Shown here: positions 1-10,727 of the stretch, one piece after another | Layout of the letters: each line of letters starts with the position of its first letter | Position numbering within the stretch: the first letter of the stretch is position 1 | DNA from: Schoenobius gigantellus | Taxonomy: Eukaryota; Arthropoda; Insecta; Lepidoptera; Crambidae | NCBI GenBank assembly: GCA_963935595.1 | Contig: OZ012550.1 | Location: 10,725,001 to 10,789,000 of the forward strand | Direction: 5' to 3' | Length of the DNA stretch: 64,000 bases | Notes under the pieces: generated by a model | Told to the model about the DNA's origin: nothing | What the model saw: only the letters and a program-made list of their open reading frames with translations | Databases searched by the model: none | Position numbers and translations under genes: made by a program

Positions 1-101
1 TAGATTATTAAAGTTATAGCCACTTGTTTTATTGCGTATGCTTTAAACATCACACGCGCGCCGCGTCCCGCTCCAAGCTGTGGATACCCAATGGAGAATT
101 T

Positions 102-1157
102 GTGGCAGCTACTAGCTAGCCAGGCGTGCTTAGAAACCCTAGTTTTATTATGGCGACTAACTTAGGTAAGACTGTGGCAGCTACTAGATAGCCAGGCGTG
201 CTTAGAAACCCTAGTTTTATTATGGCGACTAACTTAGGTAAGACTGTGGCAGCTACTAGCTAGCCAGGCGTGCTTAGAAACCCTAGTTTTATTATGGCGA
301 CTAACTTAGGTAAGACTGTGGCAGCTACTAGCTAGCCAGGCGTGCTTAGAAACCCTAGTTTTATTATGGCGACTAACTTAGGTAAGACTGTGGCAGCTAC
401 TAGATAGCCAGGCGTGCTTAGAAACCCTAGTTTTATTATGGCGACTAACTTAGGTAAGACTGTGGCAGCTACTAGATAGCCAGGCGTGCTTAGAAACCCT
501 CGTTTTATTATGGCGACTAACTTAGGTAAGACTGTGGCAGCTACTAGATAGCCAGGCGTGCTTAGAAACCCTAGTTTTATTATGGCGACTAACTTAGGTA
601 AGACTGTGGCAGCTACTAGCTAGCCAGGCGTGCTTAGAAACCCTAGTTTTATTATGGCGACTAACTTAGGTAAGACTGTGGCAGCTACTAGCTAGCCAGG
701 CGTACTTAGAAACCCTAGTTTTATTATGGCGACTAAATTAGGTAAGACTGTGGCAGCTACTAGCTAGCCAGGCGTGCTTAGAAACCCTAGATTTATTATG
801 GCGACTAACTTAGGTAAGACTGTGGCAGCTACTAGCTAGCCAGGCGTGCTTAGAAACCCTAGTTTTATTATGGCGACTAACTTAGGTAAGACTGTGGCAG
901 CTACTAGCTAGCCAGGCGTGCTTAGAAACCCTAGTTTTATTATGGCGACTAACTTAGGTAAGACTGTGGCAGCTACTAGATAGCCAGGCGTGCTTAGAAA
1001 CCCTAGTTTTATTATGGCGACTAACTTAGGTAAGACTATGGCAGCTACTAGATAGCCAGGCGTGCTTAGAAACCCTAGTTTTATTGTGGCAACTAACTTA
1101 GGTAAGACTGTGGCAGCTACTAGCTAGCCAAGCGTGCTTAGAAACCCTACCACCAAC
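102..1157. repeat. 72-bp tandem satellite (14 full units plus a partial)
   Basis: Units beginning GTGGCAGCTACTAG recur every 72 bp from position 102 (102, 174, 246 and so on to 1110), with only scattered single-base differences such as CTAGCTAG versus CTAGATAG. The final unit breaks off after GAAACCCT and runs into ACCACCAACC and a tRNA-like segment. A single diverged unit of the same repeat lies at about 52440-52500, again joined to a tRNA-like head. The array is therefore best read as an amplified tail of a SINE rather than an independent satellite. There is no coding content. Confidence 0.95.
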
Positions 1158-1245
1158 CAAATCTCCTGCCCCATGGGGAATCGAACCCCAGTCCCCCCAA
1201 ATCAATACCGAGTAGTCGCTATTAGATCCCGAATGCGATTGAACA
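1148..1245 (-). repeat. tRNA-like SINE head next to the satellite
   Basis: On the minus strand the segment contains a pol III B-box (GGTTCGATTCC) and a plausible but diverged A-box. It is joined directly to the 72-bp array by GGTTGGTGG. The same head-plus-tail order occurs at 52440-52610 with a better A-box. The poor A-box and missing acceptor-stem pairing argue against a functional tRNA gene. Confidence 0.6.
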
Positions 1246-1915
1246 CTCGAGCGTGTTTGGGACTCGTTGTACTTTGAAGATAAGGTTGTAGGGACCAAAA
1301 AATGTTATATAATATTTTTCATTTCACTGGTGGGTGCGGCAGGCGGCCAGGGGGTTTCAAAGATTTCAAGTAAAAATAGTGGACACTTAGAAATAATTTA
1401 ACGTGACAGATTAATGCAAGTTAGGTTAATTACATGCTAAAAAGTATGTGGTGTTAAAACCTGACGATTCTAATCTGTCACAAGACTCACAAGGGAGTAT
1501 GAGAGTCACAAAGTTACAAACCAAAAATTGGAAAAATATCACTGAGGTATTAATGATAGCAGTCAAATTAATTTTTATTCTAAAGAAAATAATAACTGGA
1601 ATAAGTGGAGACAATAATCTGACGATTTCAGTTAGCCGAAATATAAAAAAATATGAATCCCCCTCCCCCCACCACAAAAGGCTCACATGTAGTGGAGGTA
1701 CTTCTAAAGTGTGCAAGGTATCCCTCATATCTTAATCTGACGCGCTCGAGTAACTGCAAAAATCCCCTCTTGGGCTCTCCTACTATAACATATCATCCTG
1801 TCGCGAAAGCTCGTGAGATGGATGTATTTTTCCACATCTAATCTCACGAACTTTCGCATTAACAATGTAATCGGGATTTGCAATGCGAAGGCACACATAA
1901 TACTCCTCTATGTGC
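1246..1915. other. No gene seen; small hairpin at 1801-1858
   Basis: No coding signal could be supported. Open frames on both strands overlap each other and have no recognisable domain. The arms at 1801-1825 and 1834-1858 (CGAAAGCTCGTGAGAT and its imperfect complement) form a hairpin, probably part of an old foldback element. Confidence 0.5.
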
Positions 1916-2100
1916 CTAAAGCGCTCCACAGACAGAGGCGGAAGCGTGACGGTAACGGAGCTGAGGCAAGCGATTTATTTGCGCCGCGCCGCTTCCGCGG
2001 GCGGTTTCTGTGTGGCATGGTCCACAGCAACACGAACATTATAAAAAAAATCCGCTCCGCTTCCATCCCGCTTGCCACTTCTGTGTGTAGAGCGCTTTAG
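1916..2100. mobile_element. 185-bp MITE with CTAAAGCGCTC ends
   Basis: The left end CTAAAGCGCTCCACAGACAG is matched in inverted orientation by the right end (CTAAAGCGCTCTACACACAG on the minus strand). The interior is GC-rich and has no transposase. No clear target-site duplication was found. The ends resemble those of the element at 22884-23608, which also starts AGCGCTCCACA. Confidence 0.7.
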
Positions 2101-2348
2101 TGTAATAAAAAGTTAGTTACAAAGGTGTCTGTCTATCTAGCGACAGTCAGGCGTCTCCCGATCGGTCACAGCGCGACCTCGCCGGCCGGTCAGGGCCGAG
2201 TCAATGTCAATATTCGATGTGCGTTACACAATATTACGTGATGGCGGCGTTTCAGGCTCAGCGTCGTCGTTACATTTGTAGAGGAAGTTCATACGGGGGG
2301 TCATCGCACGTCATCGCACGTCAGGGGGGGTTGTCTCTAGCTAAGTCT

Positions 2349-2805
2349 TAAGGCGAGGTTTCCCGGCAATCAACTCGTGCACGGCGACTACTTTATTGCA
2401 AGGGAGCATAGCTGATAATTGCATAGCTTCTTACCTGGCTTGCGCTCTGTGACAGAACTAAAACGTTACTTTTCACACGTTTTAATCGATTTTTGGGAAA
2501 CTGGGGTACATAATAAAAAATGTACTTTTGCAATTTTCTAGACAACAAAAACGCACGTCTGTTGGTAAAACTTTTATGTCATTAATTATTGCATTTTCTG
2601 ATTCACATCAGCTGTTTTAAAATATTGAACAGAGTGATCTTTGTATTTTTTTCTATAGAGTGAAATATTAATACTCGTGTTTCTGTCTTTAAGAATTTTT
2701 ATAGATAAAATGTTCAACAATACCATATATGCATTTTAGAATTGTATGTTTTATATTTGTGGCATAGTACAATAAATCGAAATTGTATTAAAACGGGAAA
2801 GTAGT
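2349..2805 (+). repeat. Dispersed repeat, second copy at 48909-49350
   Basis: This stretch runs from CTTAAGGCGAGGTTTC to ACGGGAAAGTAGTGCC. It is recognisably the same sequence, in inverse orientation, as 48909-49350, sharing blocks such as TCAGCTGTTTTAAAATATTG. At 48.9-51.1 kb the repeat is part of a Helitron-like element split by a Tc1 transposon, so this is likely a fragment of that family. It has no ORF. Confidence 0.75.
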
Positions 2806-3004
2806 GCCATACAAGTAAGTAGGCGATATAGCGATTGGTGAATTGACGGATACCGGAGTTGGTCTACTGTGTGAAGCTCCCACGTTCGCCTGCCATTTAA
2901 GCTCCTGCAGATAGATGTGAAACGTTTAGTGGTTTCATTATGCAGCAGCTAAAGGCAGTTTGTCCACTGCCGCCGTCACCAGGGGACCAATTCTGCTAAT
3001 GGGC

Positions 3005-3440
3005 CACTGCAGAAGCGACGCTAGACCGTTGCGTTCGACCAATAAGAGCGCCACATTGTCACGTCATCGAAGAATCGTCAGTCAACAAATGCGCTCCGAT
3101 TGGCCGATAGCAACGACTAGTTTAGATTCGGATGTAACTTTTATTAGTAGAATTGAGCGACAGGACGACAGCGAGAACAGAGATGACGGCGCCGAGTTGT
3201 ATTTATTATGGCCACCTGTCCATCGCACGCGCGTCGCCGGAGTTTGATCTCGACCAGAAATAATCTTGTTTCCGTTGAAGTCCTGTCGCTCAATTCTACT
3301 AATAAGTTACAGTCGAATCGAAACTAAGTCGTTGCGATCGCCCAATCGGAGCGCAATTATATTGATTGAGTGTTCGACGTCGCGAAAATGTGGCACTCTG
3401 ATCAGTCGAACGCAATGGTCTAGCTTCAGTTCAGTGGTGG
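3005..3440. mobile_element. Foldback element with ~150-bp inverted arms
   Basis: Left arm (about 3005-3163) and right arm (about 3280-3437) are imperfect inverted repeats. Matching blocks include CTAGACC.TTGCGTTCGAC, GCGCTCCGATTGG and TAGAATTGAGCGACAGGAC. The loop of about 115 bp is unique. There is no coding capacity, so it is probably a non-autonomous DNA element. Confidence 0.75.
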
Positions 3441-3779
3441 TTCATCATTTTATACATATACGCACGTGACAATCATAATAAAAGTTTACGTTCGGAGAAC
3501 TATTAATAGCGCACAAATTTTAACACTCTAAGGCAGCTCGTAAAAGCAATAATGCTTCTACCTCTCTTTCAACTTATTTATTAATCAGTACAAGAAAAAA
3601 AATACTTCGAGCAGGACTAGTACAGATTGCGCCAAAACAGCACGATTCGCGTTGCACTGTTGTAAATAGGTATAATTAAATTATATTTTCTGATGTCTAC
3701 ATAAATTATAGGTGAAAGATGAATGTCACATCACTAAATAAGTTTTAGCACGATAAGAATAAACGTAGTATATTTTATG

Positions 3780-4440
3780 TGGAGGTTCTATCTGGGCACG
3801 GATGCTTCAGCAGATACCTCCACCACATCGCCGGGAGGGAAAGCACCCCGAGATGCCATGAATGTGGGCGGACGAGGACACCGCGCAGCACACGCTGGAA
3901 GTCTGTCCAGCGTGGGCAACACAGCGCGCTGTCCTCGTCGTCAGTGTCGGCAGAGACCTTTCGCTGCCGGCCTTCGTAAAGGCCACGGTCGGCAGCGAAG
4001 CAGGCTGGGAGGCGGCGGCCACCTTGGGCGAGGAAGTCCTTGCACAGAAGGAGGCCGCCGAGTGGGTCCGCGAAGATGATCCCGACGCGGACCCATCCCG
4101 CCGACGGCGGCTGGGAAAAAGGAGGCGCAACTAAGCCCTTCACCAGCCGCCAGATGGGTGGCAGGCGACGGAGTGGGGCTCCCGTCGCTCGCAACAAAGA
4201 CCCTAATGCTGAGGGGGTGCCTGTAGTGTTCCGCAGGCACTCCCTACCCTAGAGAGGGGCCCGGCACGGCCGGGCAGCACCGCCCATGGCACGCACAGCG
4301 ATTGCGAAGAGTTCCCTCTGCGTGTCGAGTAGGCGAAGGACGGAACGTCCCGGTGCTTTTAGTGGGTATGCCCACATAACCGCAGGCAGGCCCCACCCTG
4401 TCTGCGGTAGATATAACATCTTTTACATTAGGTCAAAAAA
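3780..4440 (+). pseudogene. 5'-truncated R1-clade LINE, ORF2 C-terminus and 3' UTR
   Basis: R1-clade LINEs encode an endonuclease and reverse transcriptase and insert by target-primed reverse transcription. Only the C-terminal tail is present. It shows GHGCFSRYLHHI, then a CHEC zinc motif, then (after a one-base frameshift near 3860) DTAQHTLEVCPAW, which together are typical of the zinc-binding C-terminus of R1/TRAS-type ORF2. The ORF ends in an Arg/Lys-rich tail at 4134. A GC-rich 3' UTR of about 300 bp with TTTTAGTGGGTATGCC follows, then an A-rich end at 4432-4440. GC content is far above the surroundings. The copy is dead through 5' truncation and frameshift. Overlapping frames on the opposite strand are shadows. 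Confidence 0.85.
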
Positions 4441-5015
4441 AAATATTTTATGTGCGTGAGAAAGAGGCGTGAGACAACTTCAGAGCGGACTGGAAGTTTG
4501 GCGCGGACTGTACCTGCGTCTTCAACATAGTGCGGATGACTTAGGGCCATATCATATTAATCTCTTCTCATTATTTTAAGCCAATCCAAAGTAGACTTTA
4601 CTCGATACCAATCAACGTCCAATTCAGAAGTCTTTACAGAGTGCGTGACAGGTATATATTTTTTTGCATTTTATAGAAGCTCACAAATATTATCTTATTA
4701 ATATATTATAAACGTTATACTACGCGATCATAATATCTCCGACCGACACACGTAATTGTAACTAAGCGATATAACGGTCCGTTTCGCTATTTTTACACGG
4801 GCGATCGGTGACGAGACGAGACGGCTGACGACGAAAAGGCCACGCGTCTCGTACATAGCTGGCCTATTGACCCACACACCGAGCTACCGATTCACCCACC
4901 GCCGATGTATTACGTGTATATCATAAAAACGGCGATGAATAACTTCTGTGCGAATTAATTCGACATCATAATCTTTTGTGTAAATAAGATGTAGAAAATA
5001 GATGACCGATTGATT
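4441..5015. other. No gene seen
   Basis: AT-rich spacer without a supportable coding frame, RNA gene or clear terminal repeats. Confidence 0.5.
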
Positions 5016-5017
5016 AT

Positions 5018-5322
5018 GTAATTTATACAAATAAATAAAATTGAAATGTCTGTTTGTAATGTCAAAATAACAAGTTTTTACTAAATGGGTATGAATGTAT
5101 ATCGGGTACCAGTAACAAAAACACAATTTATTTTTGTCTGTCTGTCTGTTTGTTCCCGCTTATCTCCGGAACGGCTGGAGTGATTTTGAATAATACATAT
5201 CTAATTAAATAAGGTATAATATAGGCTACTTATTATCAAGATCTTAAAAAAATTGCCTACAAAAATCTAAATGCTGCCAAAAGTTACTATTCCACGCGGA
5301 CGAAGTCGCGGGCACAGCTAGT
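5018..5322 (+). mobile_element. Helitron-like lepidopteran repeat, short copy
   Basis: It starts near TACAAATAAATAAAATTGAA, runs through a TCTGTCTGTCTGTTTGTTC segment, and ends CGGACGAAGTCGCGGGCACA followed by GCTAGT. This head and tail are those of a very common lepidopteran non-autonomous family that I associate with Helitron-like (Lep1-type) elements. There are no terminal inverted repeats or ORF, in line with that assignment. Confidence 0.6.
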
Positions 5323-5504
5323 ATCAAATAAATCGCAGCTGTTAGAAGAAACCGATACTGCAAGCTTGTTGGAGGCTCCAACTCCAACAAGCTTGCAGCT
5401 ATAGATCGAAACTGAAGTTGCACTCCGGCTGAAGTAATATCTGTGATAAGTGTTTATTCGTGAGAATAAACTTATGATTGTTATAAATTATGATTATCAT
5501 AATA

Positions 5505-5744
5505 TTCTTACTAATGTTATAAACGCGAAAGTTTGTAAGTATGAATGTATGTATGGATGTTTGTTACTCCTTCTCGCAAAATCTATTGAATGGATTTGGA
5601 TGAAATTTTGTAGGTAGACGGATTACAACAGAGATTAAGATATAGGTTTCTTATTATCCCGGAAAAGTAAGTAGTTCGCGCGGGAAAGTAGATTACAGTT
5701 TTTTCTATGAACTTTTAAGGCGAAACATAGCGGGCACAGCTAGT
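5505..5744 (+). mobile_element. Helitron-like lepidopteran repeat, second copy
   Basis: It contains the familiar blocks ACTAATGTTATAAACGCGAA, GTTACTCCTTCTCGCAAAAT and GGATTTGGATGAAATTTTG. It ends GCGGGCACAGCTAGT like the neighbouring copy at 5018-5322. It is non-coding. Assignment to the Helitron-like group is from memory of the family, not from a search. Confidence 0.65.
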
Positions 5745-6098
5745 AATATTATAAAAGCGGAAGTGAGTTTGTTTACTAACCCGCACTTATGTCGCTCGTA
5801 ATTAGCGACGGCTTTCGCAATGCAAGTTTGGGGCTTGATGTGCTACTGACCATACCTGCTTATCTTTAAGTTTTTTACCTAACTTTTTTATTCCTAATTA
5901 TATACCATATATTTTTGTATTGACATAATAACCTATTTTAAATTTAAATTATTTTGTTGTAATGAGTTTTTTATCCAACTTTTTTTTTATTTAAACTTGC
6001 TTAAATATAATATACCCAATGTAGATAGCTCAGACCAAATTCTAAATATAGGTGAACACTTCACTGGTTTCTGTAACATAATTATGTACACATCTATA
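5745..6098. other. No gene seen
   Basis: AT-rich spacer between the Helitron-like repeat and the long-TIR element. Nothing supportable was found on either strand. Confidence 0.5.
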
Positions 6099-7087
6099 TA
6101 CAGGGTGTCCCAGAAGCCGACGTCAAGCCGAAAGCAGGCGGTAGACTAACTCATATAATAATATGTTATCAGAAAAATATTTAAAAAAATCTAAGTCACC
6201 TATTTAAAAAAAATCTAAAATTAAAAAAAATCGATATAATTTACACCCTGTGACGGCTTTTTCACTCTTGTTGCTACAAATCTTGACATTTCTAAACATT
6301 TTCTTTTGTTTTGTAATCCTGAATAATGTTCTGTATACTCTAATCTAAAACTTAAAGCCAGCTGCTCCAAATTAGAAGAATATGCCATTTTTATCTAAAT
6401 TAAATATTCAAAATTAATTTTTCGCATAGCTTTAACAAGCTGTACTGAAAAAAAACTTTACTATGCGAGTTTGGCAAGTAACTGCAAAAGTTGGCGCATT
6501 CAATAAGGATTCCAAAATGGTATGATACTTGGTAGATAATTTCTACGATTGCAGACAATATTTTTTTTTTCCAAAAACAGGCAGTTTTGAACAATTTTTT
6601 CTTACGTACTTAAAATTTATTCTAATGTACCCATGGTTTGCTTTAAGGCTGTAACTTTAACATTCTAGTTTGAGTGAGACCGGGAGAGTCATTTTACGAA
6701 GTGTGAGAGAGACAGATAGTGACGCTAACGTGACAGAGACGGAGAGATTCGAAGTATGAGCGAGACAGATAGTGACGCTAACGTGACAGAGACGGCGAGT
6801 CTCACATCCACTTCGTAAAATGACTATTTTACGAAGTGGAAGTGAGACAGATAGTGACGCCAATTATTCGCTAACGCACAAACAATACATATCAGTACGT
6901 TTCGCTCCTTCGCTTACTGCGCATCTTTTTGTATTCGTTCGTGTTGATTTCGTGCTTACCACTTTCTGCTTCGTTTATTGGACTTGATTTCTTGTGATTT
7001 GGATTCGGACTGTTTAGTTTCTCTACCGACGACCTTTGCTTTGTTCCGGACTACTTATCGATGATTGTGTAATTGTGTAGTGCCACC

Positions 7088-7466
7088 ATGTCTGCGTACA
7101 CGACACAAGAATACGCCAACTTGCATTTAATTTATGGGGAATGTAGATGCAATGCCAACGCTGCAGCTAAACTTTATCATGAGAGGTACCCAAATGCAGC
7201 TCGTTTTCCGGATCATCGAGTCTTTACAAATGTACACCAATTACTCTTCTCAGGGCCGACTGCCGAACCAAGTACATAGTGAAAGAAGATTTCGTCCCCC
7301 TTACGAGGACGTTGTACTAGACATTGTCGTAGAAGATCGGAGTATTTCTGTACGTGGAATAGAGAGAAGCACAGGAGTACCCAAAAGTACAGCCCATCGA
7401 AGAAGAACTTCTTATCTTAAGAATTATTATCTTACCCATCTTAAGAAGATGTCGAGCCTGCATTAG
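7088..7466 (+). pseudogene. Truncated, frameshifted transposase N-terminus (DUF4817-like HTH)
   Basis: The start ATG at 7088 sits in a strong GCCACCATG context. The first frame reads SAYTTQEYANLHLIYGEC and continues with a pattern of Ala-rich and Tyr-Pro residues typical of the insect HTH domain listed as DUF4817 in my memory. Around 7240 the frame shifts by one. Downstream residues PPYEDVVLDIVVEDRS and ISVRGIERSTGVPKSTAHR look like a second HTH. The reading ends by 7466 with no DDE/DDD domain, whereas full transposases of this type would have about 200 more residues. It lies between the two long TIR arms, so it is the core of a deleted parent. Confidence 0.6.
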
Positions 7467-8116
7467 AGCTGAAGGAAGACAGTTTGAACACCTGTTGTAA
7501 ATCTTGACATTTAAATAAATTATGTTAAACAATTTTTGTGTATTTAATTTATTTCACTATCTGTCTCTCTCACACTTCGTAAAATGACTCTCCAGGTCTC
7601 ACTCAAACTAGAATGTTAAAGTTACGGCCTTAAAGCAAACCATGGGTACATTAGAATAAATTTTAAGTACGTAAGAAAAATTTGTTCAAAACTGCCTGTT
7701 TTTGGAAAAAAAAATATTGTCTGCAATCGTAGAAATGATCTACCAAGTATCATACCATTTTGGAATCCTTATTGAATGCGCCAACTTTTGCAGTTACTTG
7801 CCAAACTCGCATAGTACATTTTTTTTCAGTATAGCTTGTTAAAGCTATGCGAAAAATTAATTTTGAATATTTAATTTAGATAAAAATGGCATATTCTTCT
7901 AATTTCGAGCAGCTGGCTTTAAATTTTAGATTAGAGTATACAGAAACATTATTCAGGATTACAAAACAAAAGAAAATGTTTAGAAAAGTCAAGAATTGTA
8001 GCAACAACAGTGAAAAAACTGTCACAGGGTGTAAATTTTATCCATTTTTTTTAATGCTAGATTTTTTTTTAAATAGGTGACTTAGATTTTTTTTATATTT
8101 TTCTGATAACATATTA

Positions 8117-9388
8117 GGTTGGAGAAAAAGTCTTTTCGCATTATAGTATGTATAAACTTGTAATAAAATCTCTTTGGCTATACTATTTGTATCTGGCTGG
8201 TTTTGGTATCATTGAAAGTTTAAATTTTAAAGAACATAATTCCAAATTCAAATTAGGAAAATGTGTGATTTTCATTTGTTTTTCGTACCGCCAAGATGAG
8301 TGAATCTAATGAAGAAATTCGATACATTTTAAAATTTTACTACAAAAAAGGTAAAAATGCAACGCAAGCCGCGAAAAAAATTTGCGATGTTTATGGACCT
8401 AGTGCAGTGTCTGTGAGAGTAGCACAAATTTGGTTTAAGCGTTTTCAATCCGGAAATTTTGATGTCAAAGATGCATGTCGCTCTGGTCGCCCTATTACAG
8501 ATAAAATGGATGCCATTTTTGAAAAAGTGGAGCAAGATCGGCATGTCAGTAGTTACGACGTAGCTGAAGAACTGGGAATTGACCACAAAACAGTTTTGGC
8601 GCATTTGAAAAAAACTGGGTACACAAAAAAGCTCGACATTTGGGTACCTCACGAGCTCACTGAAAGAAACCTAATGAACCGTGTACTCATTTGTGATTCT
8701 TTATTACGACATAATGAAACCGAACCATTTTTGAAGAAGCTGATAACTGGTGATGAAAAGTGGATCACGTACGACAAGATCGTGCGAAAAAGGTCGTGGT
8801 CAAAGGCCGGTCAGGCTTCACAGACTGTGGCGAAACCCGGGTTAACTCGCAACAAGGTGATGCTGTGTGTGTGGTGGGATTGGAAGGGCATTATTCATTA
8901 TGAGCTGTTACCACCAGGCAGGACCATCGATTCTGAACTCTACTGCGAACAACTGATGAGATTAAAGCAAGAAGTTGAGAGAAAGCGGCCGGAATTAATC
9001 AACAGAAGGGGTGTGGTTTTTCATCATGATAACGCTAGACCTCACACATCTTTAGCCACTCAGCAAAAATTAAGAGAGTTTGGCTGGGAGGTGTTAATGC
9101 ATCCGCCGTATAGTCCTGACCTTGCACCTTCAGATTTCCACCTGTTTCGGTCTCTTCAGAATTCTTTAGGCAGTGTCAGGTTAACATCACGAGAGGACTG
9201 CTAAAACCACTTGTCGCGGTATTTTGACCAGAAGTCCCAAAATTTCTATAGCAATGGGATCATGTCCCTACCAACAAGATGGCAAAAAGTTATCGAACAA
9301 AATGGTACCTACATACTTTAGTTAAATGTAAATAAACTATATTAAAAAATGTTTTGAATTTTCTTAAAAGAAACTTTTTCCCCAACCT
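8117..9388 (+). mobile_element. mariner element inserted in the right TIR arm
   Basis: The ends GGTTGGAGAAAAAG and its complement CTTTTTCCCCAACC are flanked by TA at 8115-8116 and 9389-9390. Removing 8117-9388 and one TA restores a sequence matching the uninterrupted left TIR arm around 6150-6170, apart from a small GGTA difference. This is direct filled-site/empty-site evidence for the insertion. Length is about 1.27 kb, normal for mariner. Confidence 0.92.
8296..9321 (+). pseudogene. mariner transposase (DD34D), one premature stop
   Basis: The enzyme excises and reinserts mariner DNA by binding the TIRs and cutting at TA. The first 302 codons are open. They contain an N-terminal HTH region, the WVPHEL motif (about residues 116-121), and catalytic Asp at about 153 (TGDEKW), 245 (HHDNARPH) and 280 (YSPDLAPSD). 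The last two are separated by 34 residues, as expected for DD34D. Codon 303 (9202) is TAA. The same frame stays open behind it to a second stop at 9319-9321 and reads like the normal mariner C-terminus, so a full product would be about 341 residues. One nonsense change is the only disruption seen, implying fairly recent activity. It sits inside the 6101-9451 element. Confidence 0.93.
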
Positions 9389-9454
9389 ATTAGGTATATG
9401 AGTTAGTCTATCACCTGCTTTCGGCTTGACGTCGGCTTCTGGGACACCCTGTAT

Positions 9455-10380
9455 ATTATGTATAATGGGCCTCGTTTGTTTTAGGGAGTATGCCGTAACT
9501 TATGATGTAAGCTCGTAATCTTGTGACGTGGACTTGTAACGTCGATATATAATGTCGTAAATTGTAAGCCGCAAATCTATGCCGCTAATTTGATATCATG
9601 TATGTTTGTATTGTGATTGTCCTTTCAGGTGGTCAAACGACGACGTTGAAAACCTTACCAAATACGCGCGTTATTACTCTATAAGACTGTCTATCCTGGC
9701 ACTTGACACTGGCAGTAATGGTTGTTCTCTCCAACGACCAATTGCCACATATTAAAAAAGAAGAAGACTTTAAAAATATTTTTTTTCTACATAACATCAA
9801 TATTTTGTTTATGTATTTTTCATTAAATCCATGGGCATATCCGTAACTCTTTTTAAATGTAACATTGACATACATATTAAAATTATATTATTGTAAATAT
9901 GACCTTTTTATTTTGTAGGGTTTAATCATGTATCGTGTCGTTTAGGATAGTTTTATTATATGAATAACAGGTTTGAGTAACTATAAGAATTATAATTTTT
10001 CTAATTATGGTAGCATCAATTAATTTTGAATTTTGACACTGTTTAGGAAACATAATAAATTCTGAATTGATTTGTAGACTGTTTTTCACAGTTATAAAGC
10101 CAATAAAACCCACATTGAAGCTGGACATACGACACTCAGGAATAATATCCCGGCATCCAAATAAAGACAATAAAATGACAAGTCCACCATTACATTAACT
10201 GACCTGTATAGCTTCTGTTCTGCGGCAACGGTGCGTCACCAAGTTTCCATTCAATTGTGCACACAATATAAAACAATAACAGAAACAATTCACTATTTAG
10301 TTCATACAATAGTCAATTTTTTTCACGATTTTCTTTTTGTGACATTCACGTACAAGACAACACAACACTCTTTCTTTTCC
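9455..10380. other. No gene seen
   Basis: AT-rich spacer. Short frames at 9633-9875 and 9922-10170 on the minus strand have no domain, no splice context and ordinary intergenic composition. Confidence 0.5.
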
Positions 10381-10621
10381 AGCAGCGCACAGTGCTGCCA
10401 GCCCCTCTAAACTTTTTCCCCCAAGATAATTTTAAAATCCCCCAAAAAACCCCTAAGTTTTTTTTTATAATCCTCTATAGTTTGTTTAGATATTATATTT
10501 TGCCTTAGTCAGTAATCAGGATATATAAGTATTTTTGGATCATATAATAAAACAAAACAATAATTGGGCAATATTATTTAATATTTCTAAAATGATGCAT
10601 TGTCGTCGTCATCCTTAACCT

Positions 10622-10727
10622 CAGCCCCCCAGTACAAAAATACAATACGTTTTTGTCGCATTTCACCGCGATATAATGCTTTATAATATCGTGTTTTGGT
10701 GGTCAATTGGTCATGCTACAGGGGCTG
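10622..10727. mobile_element. Small palindromic MITE (CAGCCCCC family), degenerate copy
   Basis: It begins CAGCCCCCC and ends GGGGCTG. Internal blocks TTTCACCGCGATA and TATCGTGTTTTGGTGG match the well-preserved copy at 13577-13730. It is nested inside the hAT-type element. Confidence 0.7.

Larger units (their letters stand above)
6101..9451. mobile_element. Long-TIR (~620 bp) TA-target DNA transposon, internally deleted, split by mariner
   Basis: The left end CAGGGTGTCCCAGAAGCCGA and the right end are inverted copies, each flanked by TA (6099-6100 and 9452-9453). Homology of the arms continues for about 620 bp. The left arm is 6101-6721. The right arm starts at about 7554 and is interrupted at 8117-9388 by a mariner. 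The centre holds a short transposase remnant (7088-7466) and small tandem repeats around AGTGACGCTAACGTGACAGA (6700-6860). TA duplication and two N-terminal helix-turn-helix regions point to the Tc1/mariner/IS630 superfamily. The catalytic domain is gone, so the copy is non-autonomous. Confidence 0.85.

Noticed and set aside
102..1157. Regular repeat that could be taken for a CRISPR array
   Set aside because: The whole 72-bp unit repeats with no variable spacers, and the genome is eukaryotic.
1148..1245. tRNA gene
   Set aside because: B-box present but A-box and acceptor stem poor. The same head occurs in a SINE at 52.5 kb.
1426..1735. Overlapping frames of 95-100 codons on both strands
   Set aside because: No domain, no splice context, and both strands are open by chance in the same AT-rich stretch.
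3775..4252. Several long frames on both strands in the GC-rich R1 tail
   Set aside because: Only the two plus-strand frames carrying the zinc-region motifs make sense. The rest are shadows of high GC content.
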